Positions 32,403-42,003 are shown, counted from the first letter of the stretch. The stretch: 64,000 nt of DNA from Streptomyces sp. JJ38 (GCF_019303475.1 NZ_JABLSI010000031.1:1-64000); one strand, 5' to 3'. A program made the numbers and translations. The notes: generated by a model from the sequence alone, not told the origin.

Positions 32403-32870
32403 TCGGGGGCTCCAGAAATGCTTGTGTCTCACTGAGACGATGTGGGGCGCCGACTGGCTGTCACCGTGCGCCCACGAGTAGCTCGCAACGCCCGAGTGCA
32501 CCGCTTCTTCTTCCCGATCTCCGGCTGACCGGAGCGTCGGGATCGTGCCCATCGGAGGCAGGCGGCAGCAGCCATCGACAACTCGACCTGGTTACGGTAC
32601 GCGCGGCTGAGCCATCCGGTCAAACCGGGGTTGTTCGGGGGACATGATCACGCCCCTCCACAGACTGACACAGCCATTCCGCACCCGACCGGACGGGCGC
32701 GGGGAGGAGCAGCCGCCGACGCATGGCACAGTTGTGCACACCCTGTGGACAACAACTTGAGCAGCGCCAGCCGGGCCGACTACCGTAGCCGGACTCCGAT
32801 TCCTTCCCAGCCGTCCCAAGAGCCACACTTTCGCGGAAAGTGTCCCCCAGCGAGTGAGAGAGCGTGCCCT
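32403..32870. promoter_or_regulatory. rpmH-dnaA divergent promoter region with DnaA boxes
   Basis: 468 bases with no gene. TTGTGCACA at 32732-32740 and TGTGGACAA at 32744-32752 (reverse-strand TTGTCCACA, exact consensus) form a pair separated by 3 nt, about 120 nt upstream of dnaA. DnaA boxes in the dnaA promoter mediate autoregulation in Streptomyces. The rpmH-side half (32403-32700) must carry the rpmH promoter but shows no element I can name. Confidence 0.7.
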
Positions 32871-34802
32871 GTGGCTGACGTACCTGCCGATCTTGCCGCA
32901 GTGTGGCCACACGTTCTCGAGCACCTCCTGGGTGACGGACAGGGCATCGAGGCGAAGGACCAGCGCTGGCTGCGCGACTGCCAGCCCCTCGTCCTCGTCT
33001 CCGGCACGGCTCTGCTCGGGGTGCCGAACGAGTACGCCAAGGGCGTCCTCGAAGGCCGCCTCGCCCCCATGATCAGCGAGGCCCTGAGCCGCGAGTGCCA
33101 GCAGCCGATCCGGCTGGCGATCACCGTCACGGGCCCGGCGCCCGACCCCGGCCCACCGCCCGCCCCGGGCCCGCCCACGGCGGGGCAGCCGGCCCCCGGA
33201 CAGGCCCCGGCCCCCGTCCCCGAGCAGCGCACGCCGCAGCACCGCTATGACGAGCAGCCGCGCTATGAGGACGGCCGCTACGACGACAGCCGCTACGAGG
33301 ACGCCTCCCGGTACGACAAGCGGCCCTACGAAGAGGCCCGCTACGAGGAACCGGCCCGGTACGACGAGGCGCGCTACGAGGAACCGCGGTACGAGGAGCC
33401 CCCGCGCTACGACGACACGCGGTACGAGGAGCCCCGCTACGAGGAGCCCCCGCGCTACGACGACACGCGCGAGCTGCCCACCGTCCGACCGGCGTACCCG
33501 AACTACCCACACGCCCCGCAACCCGGGCGGCAGCACCAGCCCGGGGCCTGGCCGCGCCAGGCGGAGGCCGAGAGCTGGGCACCGCCGCGGGACCCGTACC
33601 CGCCTCCGCAGCAGCACGGCTACGGCGGGCGGCCGGGCCAGTCCGCGTACGACCCGCAGCACCAGCCGCCCCCGAAGCGGTTCGACGAGCCTCCGCAGCT
33701 GCCGGCTCCCAGCGGCGCTCCCGGTCCGCTGGCCGCGCAGCCCGCGCCGGCGGCGGGCCCGGGCGAGCCCACGGCCCGCCTCAACCCCAAGTACCTCTTC
33801 GACACCTTCGTGATCGGCGCGTCGAACCGGTTCGCCCACGCCGCGGCGGTCGCGGTGGCCGAGGCCCCGGCCAAGGCGTACAACCCGCTCTTCATCTACG
33901 GCGAGTCCGGTCTGGGCAAGACGCACCTGCTGCACGCCATCGGCCACTACGCCCGCAGCCTCTATCCCGGCACGCGGGTGCGCTACGTGAGCTCCGAGGA
34001 GTTCACGAACGAGTTCATCAACTCCATCCGGGACGGCAAGGCGGACGCCTTCCGCAAGCGCTACCGGGACATGGACATCCTGCTCGTGGACGACATCCAG
34101 TTCCTCGCGAGCAAGGAGTCCACGCAGGAGGAGTTCTTCCACACCTTCAACACGCTGCACAACGCGAACAAGCAGATCGTGCTGTCCAGCGACCGGCCGC
34201 CCAAGCAGCTCGTCACGCTGGAGGACCGCCTCCGCAACCGCTTCGAGTGGGGCCTGATCACCGACGTCCAGCCCCCCGAGCTGGAGACGCGCATCGCGAT
34301 TCTGCGGAAGAAGGCGGTCCAGGAGCAGCTCAACGCGCCGCCGGAGGTCCTGGAGTTCATCGCCTCGCGCATCTCGCGGAACATCCGCGAGCTGGAGGGC
34401 GCGCTCATCAGGGTCACGGCCTTCGCGAGCCTGAACCGTCAGCCGGTGGACCTGGGGTTGACGGAGATCGTCCTGAAGGACCTCATCCCGGGCGGCGAGG
34501 ACGCCTCTCCGGAGATCACGGCCGCCAACATCATGGCCTCGACCGCGGACTACTTCGGGCTGACGGTGGACGACCTGTGTGGCTCCTCGCGCAGCCGTGT
34601 CCTCGTGACCGCGCGGCAGATCGCGATGTACCTGTGCCGTGAGCTGACGGATCTGTCGCTGCCGAAGATCGGCGCGCAGTTCGGCGGCCGGGACCACACG
34701 ACCGTCATGCACGCCGACCGGAAGATCCGGGCGCTCATGGCCGAGCGGCGGTCCATCTACAACCAGGTGACGGAGCTGACGAACCGGATCAAGAACGGCT
34801 GA
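32871..34802 (+). CDS. dnaA: Chromosomal replication initiator protein DnaA
   Basis: 643 residues. Domain I (about 1-85, ADVPADLAAVWPHVLEHLLG) handles helicase and DciA contacts. Domain II is unusually long (about 86-300), acidic, rich in Arg/Tyr/Glu/Asp/Pro, and carries RYEEPPRYDD repeats. The AAA+ domain III has Walker A YGESGLGKTHLL, Walker B ILLVDDIQFLASKE and EDRLRNRFEWGL. Domain IV has the DnaA signature IGAQFGGRDHTTVMHADRKI. GTG 32871 is chosen from family alignment and GAGAGAG upstream. It initiates replication at the adjacent oriC. Confidence 0.97.
   Translation: MADVPADLAAVWPHVLEHLLGDGQGIEAKDQRWLRDCQPLVLVSGTALLGVPNEYAKGVLEGRLAPMISEALSRECQQPIRLAITVTGPAPDPGPPPAPGPPTAGQPAPGQAPAPVPEQRTPQHRYDEQPRYEDGRYDDSRYEDASRYDKRPYEEARYEEPARYDEARYEEPRYEEPPRYDDTRYEEPRYEEPPRYDDTRELPTVRPAYPNYPHAPQPGRQHQPGAWPRQAEAESWAPPRDPYPPPQQHGYGGRPGQSAYDPQHQPPPKRFDEPPQLPAPSGAPGPLAAQPAPAAGPGEPTARLNPKYLFDTFVIGASNRFAHAAAVAVAEAPAKAYNPLFIYGESGLGKTHLLHAIGHYARSLYPGTRVRYVSSEEFTNEFINSIRDGKADAFRKRYRDMDILLVDDIQFLASKESTQEEFFHTFNTLHNANKQIVLSSDRPPKQLVTLEDRLRNRFEWGLITDVQPPELETRIAILRKKAVQEQLNAPPEVLEFIASRISRNIRELEGALIRVTAFASLNRQPVDLGLTEIVLKDLIPGGEDASPEITAANIMASTADYFGLTVDDLCGSSRSRVLVTARQIAMYLCRELTDLSLPKIGAQFGGRDHTTVMHADRKIRALMAERRSIYNQVTELTNRIKNG
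33390..33469 (+). repeat. Exact 32-nt repeat within dnaA domain II
   Basis: The 32 bases at 33390-33421 recur exactly at 33438-33469 (48-nt period, in frame), encoding YEEPPRYDDTR blocks. Related shorter copies (CGCTACGAGGA) extend back to about 33245. Expansion and contraction by slippage would explain length variation of domain II. Confidence 0.85.
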
Positions 34803-35024
34803 GCCCTCCGCGGGCCCGCGCCGCCGCTTCTCCCTCCCTCTCCCCTTCCAGACTCCCTCGGGTTCTCCTGGCTCTCGCGACCGGGCGGGCAGTCGGCCCA
34901 TCCGGTCTCCCGGCCTCCGTCATGCCGCCCCGCTGCCGCGCCACGTCGCCGCGCGCCCCCGCCGTGTGATCCCGCGCTGACCGGGAGGCGGGCGGGGGTC
35001 CATCGCTGTTCGAATGAGCCCCGA

Positions 35025-35597
35025 GCGTCCACAGCTACGGCTGTCTTTCCACGTCCACAGCCTGGGGACCGGTGAGTTGTCCCGACTGTGTCCACAGCGG
35101 AAGCAGGATGGACGGCATCATGGCAGGTCGGACGGCTGGGGACATGTGCACTCGCGGCCTCCACAGGCTGTGGACGGAAAATCGCACGTCAACACCTGTC
35201 CAGAGTTGTCCACGCACCGCCCACAGCCGAGCGGCCGTTGTCCCCAGGACGAAGGGGGTTCTCCACACCACTGTCCACTGTTCGACAACGCGACGCGGCC
35301 GCTCACCGCTCGGAGTGAAAGCGGTCACATGGGCGGGGTGGATTGGGCTGTTGAGAACCTGGGTAAATCTGGGGACGCCGCTGTGGGCAAGTAGCCGTCT
35401 CCTGTGAACCGCGTGTGCACAGAGCTCTCCCATCCACAGCACCCCCCTGTTCGTCCACCGCCGCGCCCACAGGGCCCGTGGACAAAAAATGGTGCCTGAC
35501 CTGCGGGGATCGAGTTATCCCCGGAATCCACAGCACCTACTACTGAGACCACAGAGATAAGCCGGGAAACTCGTGTCGAAGCGGGTCCTGTGCACAA
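35025..35597. other. oriC: Chromosomal origin of replication oriC
   Basis: The 911-base gap between dnaA and dnaN contains a dense set of DnaA-box-like 9-mers. Plus strand: 35025 GCGTCCACA, 35051 ACGTCCACA, 35088 GTGTCCACA, 35206 TTGTCCACG, 35238 TTGTCCCCA, 35259 TTCTCCACA, 35430 CCATCCACA, 35524 GAATCCACA. Minus strand: 35169 CCGTCCACA, 35382 TTGCCCACA, 35477 TTGTCCACG, 35589 TTGTGCACA. Streptomyces oriC is known to hold about 19 boxes in this spacer. None is the perfect TTGTCCACA. The first ~200 bases after dnaA (34803-35020) lack boxes. Confidence 0.95.
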
Positions 35598-35713
35598 CTC
35601 GGCTCTCCGCCTCGTCCCGGCCACCCCGCCGAGTTGACCCGAGCGCTCACGGCTGTCAGCGACGTGCGTCAGACTGGTGCCCGGCAACCAGCAACAGCAG
35701 GAGGCGGCTGAAG

Positions 35714-36844
35714 GTGAAGATCCGGGTAGAGCGCGATGTCCTGGCGGAGGCGGTGGCATGGGCGGCCAAGAGCCTTCCGGCCCGTCCGCCGGTGCCGGTC
35801 CTCGCCGGCCTGCTGCTGAAGGCGGAGGAAGGTCTGCTCAGCCTCTCCGGGTTCGACTACGAGGTGTCCGCGCGGGTCTCGGTGGACGCCGAGGTCGAGG
35901 AGGAGGGCACGGTCCTCGTCTCCGGCAAGCTGCTGGCGGACATCAGCCGTGCGCTCCCCAACCGCCCCGTGGAGATCTCCACAGACGGTGTACGGGTCAC
36001 CGTGGTCTGCGGATCCTCGCGGTTCACGCTCCACACCCTGCCGGTGGAGGAGTACCCCGCGCTGCCGGAGATGCCGTCGGCCACCGGCACCGTGCCGGGT
36101 GAGGTCTTCGCCTCCGCCGTCTCCCAGGTGGCCATCGCCGCCGGCCGTGACGACACGCTGCCGGTGCTCACCGGTGTGCGCATCGAGATCGAGGGCGACA
36201 CCGTCACCCTCGCCTCGACGGACCGCTACCGCTTCGCCGTCCGCGAGTTCCTGTGGAAGCCGGAGACGCCGGACGCGTCCGCTGTCGCTCTGGTCCCCGC
36301 GAAGACGCTGCTGGACACCGCGAAGTCGCTGAGCGGCGGCGAGCAGGTGACGCTGGCGCTGTCGGGTTCTGGCGCGGGCGAGGGCCTGATCGGTTTCGAG
36401 GGCGCCGGCCGACGGACGACGACACGGCTGCTGGAGGGTGACCTGCCGAAGTACCGCACCCTGTTCCCCACGGAGTTCAACTCGCTCGCGACGATCGAGA
36501 CGGCGCCGTTCGTCGAAGCCGTGAAGCGTGTGGCGCTGGTGGCCGAGCGGAACACCCCGGTGCGGCTCAGCTTCGAGCAGGGCGTGCTCACGCTGGAGGC
36601 CGGTTCGAGCGACGACGCACAGGCCGTGGAGCGGGTGGACTGCACGCTGGAGGGCGACGACATCTCCATCGCGTTCAACCCGGGCTTCCTGCTGGAGGGG
36701 CTGAGCGCGATCGACTCCCAGGTCGCCCAGCTCTCCTTCACCACCTCCACCAAGCCGGCGCTGCTGCGGGGCAAGCCCGCGGTCGACGCCGAGGTGGACG
36801 ACGCCTACAAGTACCTGATCATGCCGGTCCGGCTCAGCGGCTGA
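35714..36844 (+). CDS. dnaN: DNA polymerase III sliding clamp (beta subunit)
   Basis: 376 residues in three similar clamp domains: VKIRVERDVLAEAVAWAAKS at the start, the second from about 128 (PGEVFASAVSQVAIAAGRDD), and the third from about 250. It ends YLIMPVRLSG, with the typical MPxRx tail. It tethers polymerase III to DNA. GTG 35714 is chosen from alignment with GGCTGAAG upstream; the open frame runs 47 codons back into oriC. Confidence 0.97.
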   Translation: MKIRVERDVLAEAVAWAAKSLPARPPVPVLAGLLLKAEEGLLSLSGFDYEVSARVSVDAEVEEEGTVLVSGKLLADISRALPNRPVEISTDGVRVTVVCGSSRFTLHTLPVEEYPALPEMPSATGTVPGEVFASAVSQVAIAAGRDDTLPVLTGVRIEIEGDTVTLASTDRYRFAVREFLWKPETPDASAVALVPAKTLLDTAKSLSGGEQVTLALSGSGAGEGLIGFEGAGRRTTTRLLEGDLPKYRTLFPTEFNSLATIETAPFVEAVKRVALVAERNTPVRLSFEQGVLTLEAGSSDDAQAVERVDCTLEGDDISIAFNPGFLLEGLSAIDSQVAQLSFTTSTKPALLRGKPAVDAEVDDAYKYLIMPVRLSG

Positions 36845-36975
36845 TCCGGGGCCGAGGTCGAAGCCGGGCGTGGCTCCGGGCGTAGGCTCGGAGCCGGGCG
36901 GGGCGCGCTGGTGCGCGCCCGGACCTGGAATCCGCGCCCACACGCACTGCGAGAAACGTCAAGGAGAGCCCACAG

Positions 36976-37908
36976 ATGGAGCTCGGTCTCATCGGCCTCG
37001 GCAAGATGGGCGGCAACATGCGCGAGCGCATCCGCCGCGCAGGCCACACCGTCATCGGCTACGACCGCAACCCGGAGCTCGCCGACGTCCACAGCCTGAG
37101 GGAACTGGTGGACGCGCTGCCGAGCCCGCGTGTGGTGTGGGTGATGGTGCCGGCCGGCGAGCCGACCCAGGCGACGATCGACGAGCTCGCCGGGCTGCTC
37201 TCCCCCGGTGACGTCGTCGTGGACGGCGGGAACTCCCGCTGGACGGAGGACGAGAAGCACGCCGCGGAGCTGGCGGAGCGTGGTATCGGCTTCGTCGACT
37301 GCGGCGTCTCCGGCGGGGTGTGGGGGCTGGAGAACGGCTACGCCCTGATGTACGGCGGTGCGGCCGAGCACGTGGCGCGGGTGCAGCCGGTCTTCGACGC
37401 GCTGAAGCCGGAGGGCGAGTTCGGTTCGGTGCACGCGGGCGACGTCGGCGCCGGGCACTTCGCGAAGATGGTCCACAACGGCATCGAGTACGCCATGATG
37501 CAGGCCTTCGCCGAGGGCTGGGAGCTGCTGGAGGCCGTCGACTCGGTGACGGACGTGCGGGAGATCTTCCGCTCCTGGCAGCAGGGCACCGTGATCCGCT
37601 CCTGGCTGCTGGACCTCGCGGTGAACGCGTTGGACGACGACCAGCACCTGGAGAAGCTGCGCGGCTACGCACAGGACTCGGGCGAGGGCCGGTGGACGGT
37701 GGAGGCCGCGATCGACCACGCGGTGCCGCTGCCCGCGATCACGGCGTCGCTGTTCGCGCGGTTCGCCTCGCGGCAGGAGGACTCTCCGCAGATGAAGATG
37801 ATCGCCGCGCTGCGCAACCAGTTCGGCGGGCACGCCGTCACCGCGAAGAGTGACGCACTCGGTGCCGACGCCCCGGGCGCCGACGTCGAGCCGCCGGTCG
37901 GTGGCTGA
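36976..37908 (+). CDS. gnd: 6-phosphogluconate dehydrogenase, decarboxylating (NAD-type, YqeC-like)
   Basis: 310 residues, the shorter form found beside oriC in actinobacteria. The Rossmann start is LGLIGLGKMGGNMRERI, then VWVMVPAGEPT and VVDGGNSRWTEDEK. The substrate-binding segment is DCGVSGGVWGLENGYALMYG, and the catalytic Lys lies in HFAKMVHNGIEYAMMQA. It catalyses oxidative decarboxylation of 6-phosphogluconate to ribulose 5-phosphate. GGAGAGCCC precedes ATG. It lies 24 nt before recF. Confidence 0.93.
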   Translation: MELGLIGLGKMGGNMRERIRRAGHTVIGYDRNPELADVHSLRELVDALPSPRVVWVMVPAGEPTQATIDELAGLLSPGDVVVDGGNSRWTEDEKHAAELAERGIGFVDCGVSGGVWGLENGYALMYGGAAEHVARVQPVFDALKPEGEFGSVHAGDVGAGHFAKMVHNGIEYAMMQAFAEGWELLEAVDSVTDVREIFRSWQQGTVIRSWLLDLAVNALDDDQHLEKLRGYAQDSGEGRWTVEAAIDHAVPLPAITASLFARFASRQEDSPQMKMIAALRNQFGGHAVTAKSDALGADAPGADVEPPVGG

Positions 37909-37932
37909 CGGGGCTGGCGGTCACGGTCACGG

Positions 37933-39048
37933 ATGCACGTCGCGCACCTTTCCCTAGCCGACTTCCGGTCGTACGCCCGGGCCGAGGTTCCGCTCGGCCC
38001 GGGCCCGACGGCGTTCGTCGGGCCCAACGGCCAGGGCAAGACGAACCTCGTCGAGGCGATCGGCTATCTGGCGACCCTCGGCAGCCATCGGGTGGCGTCG
38101 GACGCCCCGCTGGTGCGGATGGGGGCCGACCGGGCGGTGGTGCGGGCCGCGGTGGTGCAGGGGGAGCGCCAGCAGCTCGTCGAGCTGGAGATCAATCCGG
38201 GGCGGGCGAACCGGGCGAGGATCAACCGGTCCTCCCAGGTCCGACCGCGGGACGTGCTCGGCATCCTGCGCACCGTGCTGTTCGCTCCGGAGGATCTGAG
38301 CCTGGTCAAGGGCGATCCGGGTGAGCGGCGGCGGTTTCTGGACGAGCTGGTCACCGCCCGCTCGCCGCGGATGGCGGGGGTGCGCTCGGACTACGAGCGG
38401 GTACTCAAGCAGCGCAACACGCTGCTGAAGTCGGCCGCGATGGCACGGCGGCACGGCGGCAGGTCGCTGGACCTGTCGACGCTGGACGTGTGGGACCAGC
38501 ATCTGGCCCGGGCGGGGGCGGAGCTGCTGGCGCAGCGCTTCGCGCTGGTGGCTGATCTGGAACCGCTGGCGAATCGATCGTATGAGCAACTCGCCCCGGG
38601 CGGTGGCCCGTTGGCGCTCTCCTACCGTAGCCCGGTGGAGGGCGGCGGACGCGAGGAGCTGTACGCCCAGCTCCTCGCCGCTCTGGGGGAGGCCCGGCGG
38701 CAGGAGATCGAGCGCGGGGTGACGCTGGTGGGTCCGCACCGGGACGATCTGCTGCTGAACCTCGGGGGGATGCCCGCGAAGGGCTACGCCAGCCATGGGG
38801 AGTCGTGGTCGTACGCGCTGGCCCTGCGCCTGGCCTCGTACGAGCTGCTGCGGGCCGAGGGCAACGAGCCGGTGTTGATCCTGGACGACGTGTTCGCCGA
38901 GCTGGACGCCCGACGGCGGGAGCGGCTGGCGGCCTCGGTGGCGTCGGCCGAGCAGGTACTGGTGACGGCCGCGGTCGAGGAGGACGTGCCGAAGACGCTC
39001 GCGGGGGCACGGTTCTCCGTCGCGGACGGGGAGGTCACGGCGGTATGA
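37933..39048 (+). CDS. recF: DNA replication and repair protein RecF
   Basis: 371 residues, SMC-like ATPase. Walker A is FVGPNGQGKTNLVEAIGYLA, with LADFRSY at the N-terminus and Walker B LILDDVFAELDARRRERL near 312. The signature region HGESWSYALALRLASYELL lies before it. It loads RecA at gaps with RecO/RecR. Its stop overlaps dciA (ATGA). Confidence 0.97.
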   Translation: MHVAHLSLADFRSYARAEVPLGPGPTAFVGPNGQGKTNLVEAIGYLATLGSHRVASDAPLVRMGADRAVVRAAVVQGERQQLVELEINPGRANRARINRSSQVRPRDVLGILRTVLFAPEDLSLVKGDPGERRRFLDELVTARSPRMAGVRSDYERVLKQRNTLLKSAAMARRHGGRSLDLSTLDVWDQHLARAGAELLAQRFALVADLEPLANRSYEQLAPGGGPLALSYRSPVEGGGREELYAQLLAALGEARRQEIERGVTLVGPHRDDLLLNLGGMPAKGYASHGESWSYALALRLASYELLRAEGNEPVLILDDVFAELDARRRERLAASVASAEQVLVTAAVEEDVPKTLAGARFSVADGEVTAV

Positions 39049-39578
39049 GCGATCAGGAGCTGCCGGAGGGCGACGTCCCGTCGGACGGGCGGACGGAGGC
39101 CCCGGCCCCGCCGGTGTCGGGTGTCGATCTGGCCCGTGTCGCGCTGCGGGCAGCCAAGGAGCAGGCCCGGGCGCGCGGCGAGGCGACGCGGCAGAAGCAG
39201 CAGGCGCGACGCGGCGGGCTGCGCTCGGGGGCACGGCGGGACGGCCGTGACCCGATGCCGCTGGGGGCCGCGCTGGAGCGGCTGAAGACGGAGCGGGGCT
39301 GGGAGATGCCGATCGCGGTCGGCGGGGTCATGGGGCGCTGGCCGCTCATCGTGGGAGAGAAGAACGCCGAGCACTGTCGTCCGGAGCGGTACGACGAGGA
39401 GCGCCGGGTTCTCCATGTCCGCTGTGACTCGACGGCGTGGGCCACGGAGCTGCGCCGCCTGGCGCCCCAGCTGGTGCGGCGTCTCAACGAGGATCTGGGG
39501 CACGGCACCGTCTCCGTCATCAAGGTGCTGGGCCCCGGAGGGCCGCCGCCGCGCTACGGCCGGCTGCGTGTGCGCTGA
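39045..39578 (+). CDS. dciA: DciA family (DUF721) helicase-loading protein
   Basis: 177 residues. The disordered N-terminus (about 1-85) is followed by the DUF721 domain: ERGWEMPIAVGGVMGRWPLIVGE, HCRPERYDEERRVLHVRCDSTAWATELRRL, quoted in pieces. The C-terminus is basic. DciA is the ancestral partner that assists loading of DnaB in bacteria lacking DnaC/DnaI, and no dnaC-type gene is seen here. Translationally coupled to recF by ATGA. Confidence 0.92.
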   Translation: MSDQELPEGDVPSDGRTEAPAPPVSGVDLARVALRAAKEQARARGEATRQKQQARRGGLRSGARRDGRDPMPLGAALERLKTERGWEMPIAVGGVMGRWPLIVGEKNAEHCRPERYDEERRVLHVRCDSTAWATELRRLAPQLVRRLNEDLGHGTVSVIKVLGPGGPPPRYGRLRVR

Positions 39579-39901
39579 TCCGGCCTCGGGCGCCCTTCCG
39601 AGGTCCGGACGTTTCACGTGAAACAGACACCCCGACGTGATCCCGGTCACGGTAACGGTAGGTTGACAGTCCGAAGCGCTGAGGGCGCCCGTGAGCCTCC
39701 TGAAGCCCCCAGTCGCATATGGGGAGTCGGTGGTCGCTCCCTGAGGGCGCCACATGGGGACTCAGGCGGCGGCAAACCCCCATTCATGTCGGCGCTACCG
39801 GTAGACTGAACTACAGCCGCCGTACCGCGGATCAAGTCGAACGACGCAGTCGCTCCCGTCGGATCGGGAGACGCTGTGTGCTGTGCCAGAAAGGGCGCTT
39901 C
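39579..39901. promoter_or_regulatory. gyrB upstream region with parS and short direct repeats
   Basis: 323 bases without a gene. Besides parS site 8 it contains CTGAGGGCGCC twice (39679-39689 and 39741-39751) and ATGGGGA twice (39719-39725, 39754-39760). A -10-like TAGACT sits at 39802-39807. The gyrBA promoter is expected here, and gyrase promoters are usually supercoiling-sensitive, but no element is decisive. Confidence 0.5.
39611..39624. other. parS: parS site 8
   Basis: Exact GTTTCACGTGAAAC, 32 nt after the dciA stop in the gyrB upstream region. It is the only parS seen on the gyr side of oriC within this window. Confidence 0.95.
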
Positions 39902-41953
39902 GTGGCCGACTCCGGCAATTCCATCGAGAATCCCCTGTCCCCCGTCGAGGACGCCGCCGCTGCCTCCGTACCCCTGGGTGAGCCGTCGTATGACGCCAGT
40001 GCGATCACCGTCCTGGAGGGGCTGGACGCGGTCCGCAAGCGTCCCGGCATGTACATCGGTTCGACCGGTGAGCGGGGCCTGCACCACCTGGTGCAGGAGG
40101 TCGTGGACAACTCCGTCGACGAGGCGCTCGCCGGCTTCGCGGACCGGGTCGACGTGACCCTGCTCGCCGACGGCGGTGTGCGAGTGGTGGACAACGGCCG
40201 AGGCATCCCGGTGGGCATCGTCCCCTCGGAGGGCAAGCCGGCCGTCGAGGTCGTCCTCACCGTGCTGCACGCGGGCGGCAAGTTCGGCGGTGGCGGCTAC
40301 GCCGTCTCCGGCGGTCTGCACGGCGTCGGCGTCTCCGTGGTGAACGCCCTGTCGCAGCGGGTGTCCGTCGAGGTCAAGACGGACGGCTACCGCTGGACGC
40401 AGGACTACAAGCTGGGCGTCCCCACGGCTCCGCTGCAGCAGAACGAGGCCACCGAGGAGACGGGCACCAGCGTCACCTTCTGGGCCGACGGCGACATCTT
40501 CGACACCACGGACTACTCCTTCGAGACGCTGTCGCGCCGCTTCCAGGAGATGGCCTTCCTCAACCGGGGCCTGACGATCTCGCTCACGGACGAACGTGCG
40601 GCGGCCAAGCAGACGGCCGGCGCCGACACCACCGACTCCGCCGACGACGACCAGGCCCGCTCGGTCACGTACCACTACGACGGCGGCATCTCGGACTTCG
40701 TCCGGCACCTGAACTCCCGCAAGGGCGATCCGGTGCACCCGACGATCGTCTACTTCGACGCTGAGGACTCGGAGCGCAGCCTCTCGGCGGAGATCGCGAT
40801 GCAGTGGAACACCCAGTACAGCGAGGGTGTCTACAGCTTCGCCAACATCATCCACACCCATGAGGGCGGTACCCACGAGGAGGGGTTCCGGGCGGCGCTG
40901 ACGGGCCTGGTCAACCGCTACGCGCGGGACAGGAAGCTGCTGCGGGAGAAGGACGACAACCTCACCGGCGAGGACATCCGCGAGGGCCTGACGGCGATCA
41001 TCTCCGTCAAACTGGGCGAGCCGCAGTTCGAGGGCCAGACGAAGACGAAGCTGGGCAACACGGAGGTGAAGACCTTCATCCAGAAGATCGTCCACGAGCA
41101 CGTCACCGACTGGTTCGACCGCAACCCCAACGAGGCCGCGGACATCGTCCGCAAGGGCATCCAGGCGGCCACGGCACGGGTCGCCGCCCGCAAGGCCCGC
41201 GACCTCACCCGCCGCAAGGGCCTGCTGGAGACGGCCTCGCTGCCGGGCAAGCTGTCCGACTGCCAGTCCAACGACGCCAGCAAGTGCGAGATCTTCATCG
41301 TCGAGGGTGACTCCGCGGGCGGCTCGGCCAAGTCCGGCCGTGACCCGCAGTACCAGGCCATCCTGCCGATCCGCGGCAAGATCCTGAACGTGGAGAAGGC
41401 GCGCATCGACAAGGTGCTGCAGAACGCCGAGGTGCAGGCGCTGATCTCCGCCTTCGGCACGGGCATCCACGAGGACTTCGACATCGACAAGCTCCGCTAC
41501 CACAAGATCATCTTGATGGCGGACGCCGACGTCGACGGTCAGCACATCAACACGCTGCTGCTGACGCTCCTCTTCCGCTTCATGCGTCCCCTGGTGGAAG
41601 CCGGGCACGTGTACCTCTCCCAGCCGCCGCTCTACAAGATCAAGTGGGGCCGCGACGATCACCAGTACGCCTACTCCGACCGCGAGCGCGACCAGCTCAT
41701 CGCCCTCGGCCGGGAGCAGGGCAAGCGCATCCGGGACGACTCGGTGCAGCGCTTCAAGGGTCTGGGCGAGATGAACGCCGAGGAGCTGCGCGTCACGACG
41801 ATGGACACCGAGCACCGGGTGCTGCGCCAGGTGACCATCGACGACGCCGCGGCCGCCGACGACCTGTTCTCCATCCTCATGGGGGAGGACGTGGAGTCGC
41901 GGCGCTCCTTCATCCAGCGCAACGCCAAGGACGTCCGTTTCCTCGACATCTGA
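39902..41953 (+). CDS. gyrB: DNA gyrase subunit B
   Basis: 683 residues with GTG 39902 (AAAGGG upstream). The GHKL ATPase has EVVDNSVDEALAG, VDNGRGIPVG and GGKFGGGGYAVSGGLHGVG. The TOPRIM domain has FIVEGDSAGGSAKSGRD and LMADADVDGQHI. The C-terminus is RNAKDVRFLDI. It introduces negative supercoils with GyrA. The residues around 226-242 form an acidic Asp/Ala insertion as in other streptomycetes. 50 nt before gyrA. Confidence 0.97.
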   Translation: MADSGNSIENPLSPVEDAAAASVPLGEPSYDASAITVLEGLDAVRKRPGMYIGSTGERGLHHLVQEVVDNSVDEALAGFADRVDVTLLADGGVRVVDNGRGIPVGIVPSEGKPAVEVVLTVLHAGGKFGGGGYAVSGGLHGVGVSVVNALSQRVSVEVKTDGYRWTQDYKLGVPTAPLQQNEATEETGTSVTFWADGDIFDTTDYSFETLSRRFQEMAFLNRGLTISLTDERAAAKQTAGADTTDSADDDQARSVTYHYDGGISDFVRHLNSRKGDPVHPTIVYFDAEDSERSLSAEIAMQWNTQYSEGVYSFANIIHTHEGGTHEEGFRAALTGLVNRYARDRKLLREKDDNLTGEDIREGLTAIISVKLGEPQFEGQTKTKLGNTEVKTFIQKIVHEHVTDWFDRNPNEAADIVRKGIQAATARVAARKARDLTRRKGLLETASLPGKLSDCQSNDASKCEIFIVEGDSAGGSAKSGRDPQYQAILPIRGKILNVEKARIDKVLQNAEVQALISAFGTGIHEDFDIDKLRYHKIILMADADVDGQHINTLLLTLLFRFMRPLVEAGHVYLSQPPLYKIKWGRDDHQYAYSDRERDQLIALGREQGKRIRDDSVQRFKGLGEMNAEELRVTTMDTEHRVLRQVTIDDAAAADDLFSILMGEDVESRRSFIQRNAKDVRFLDI

Positions 41954-42003
41954 GTCGGCCCGCCGTAGGCACGATGGCCGCCAGAAAGGGACTTTGAACA
42001 GCA

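Noticed and set aside
35273..35279. CTGTCCACT and similar extra words in oriC as more DnaA boxes
   Set aside because: They break the conserved CCACA end; kept out of the box list although they may bind weakly.
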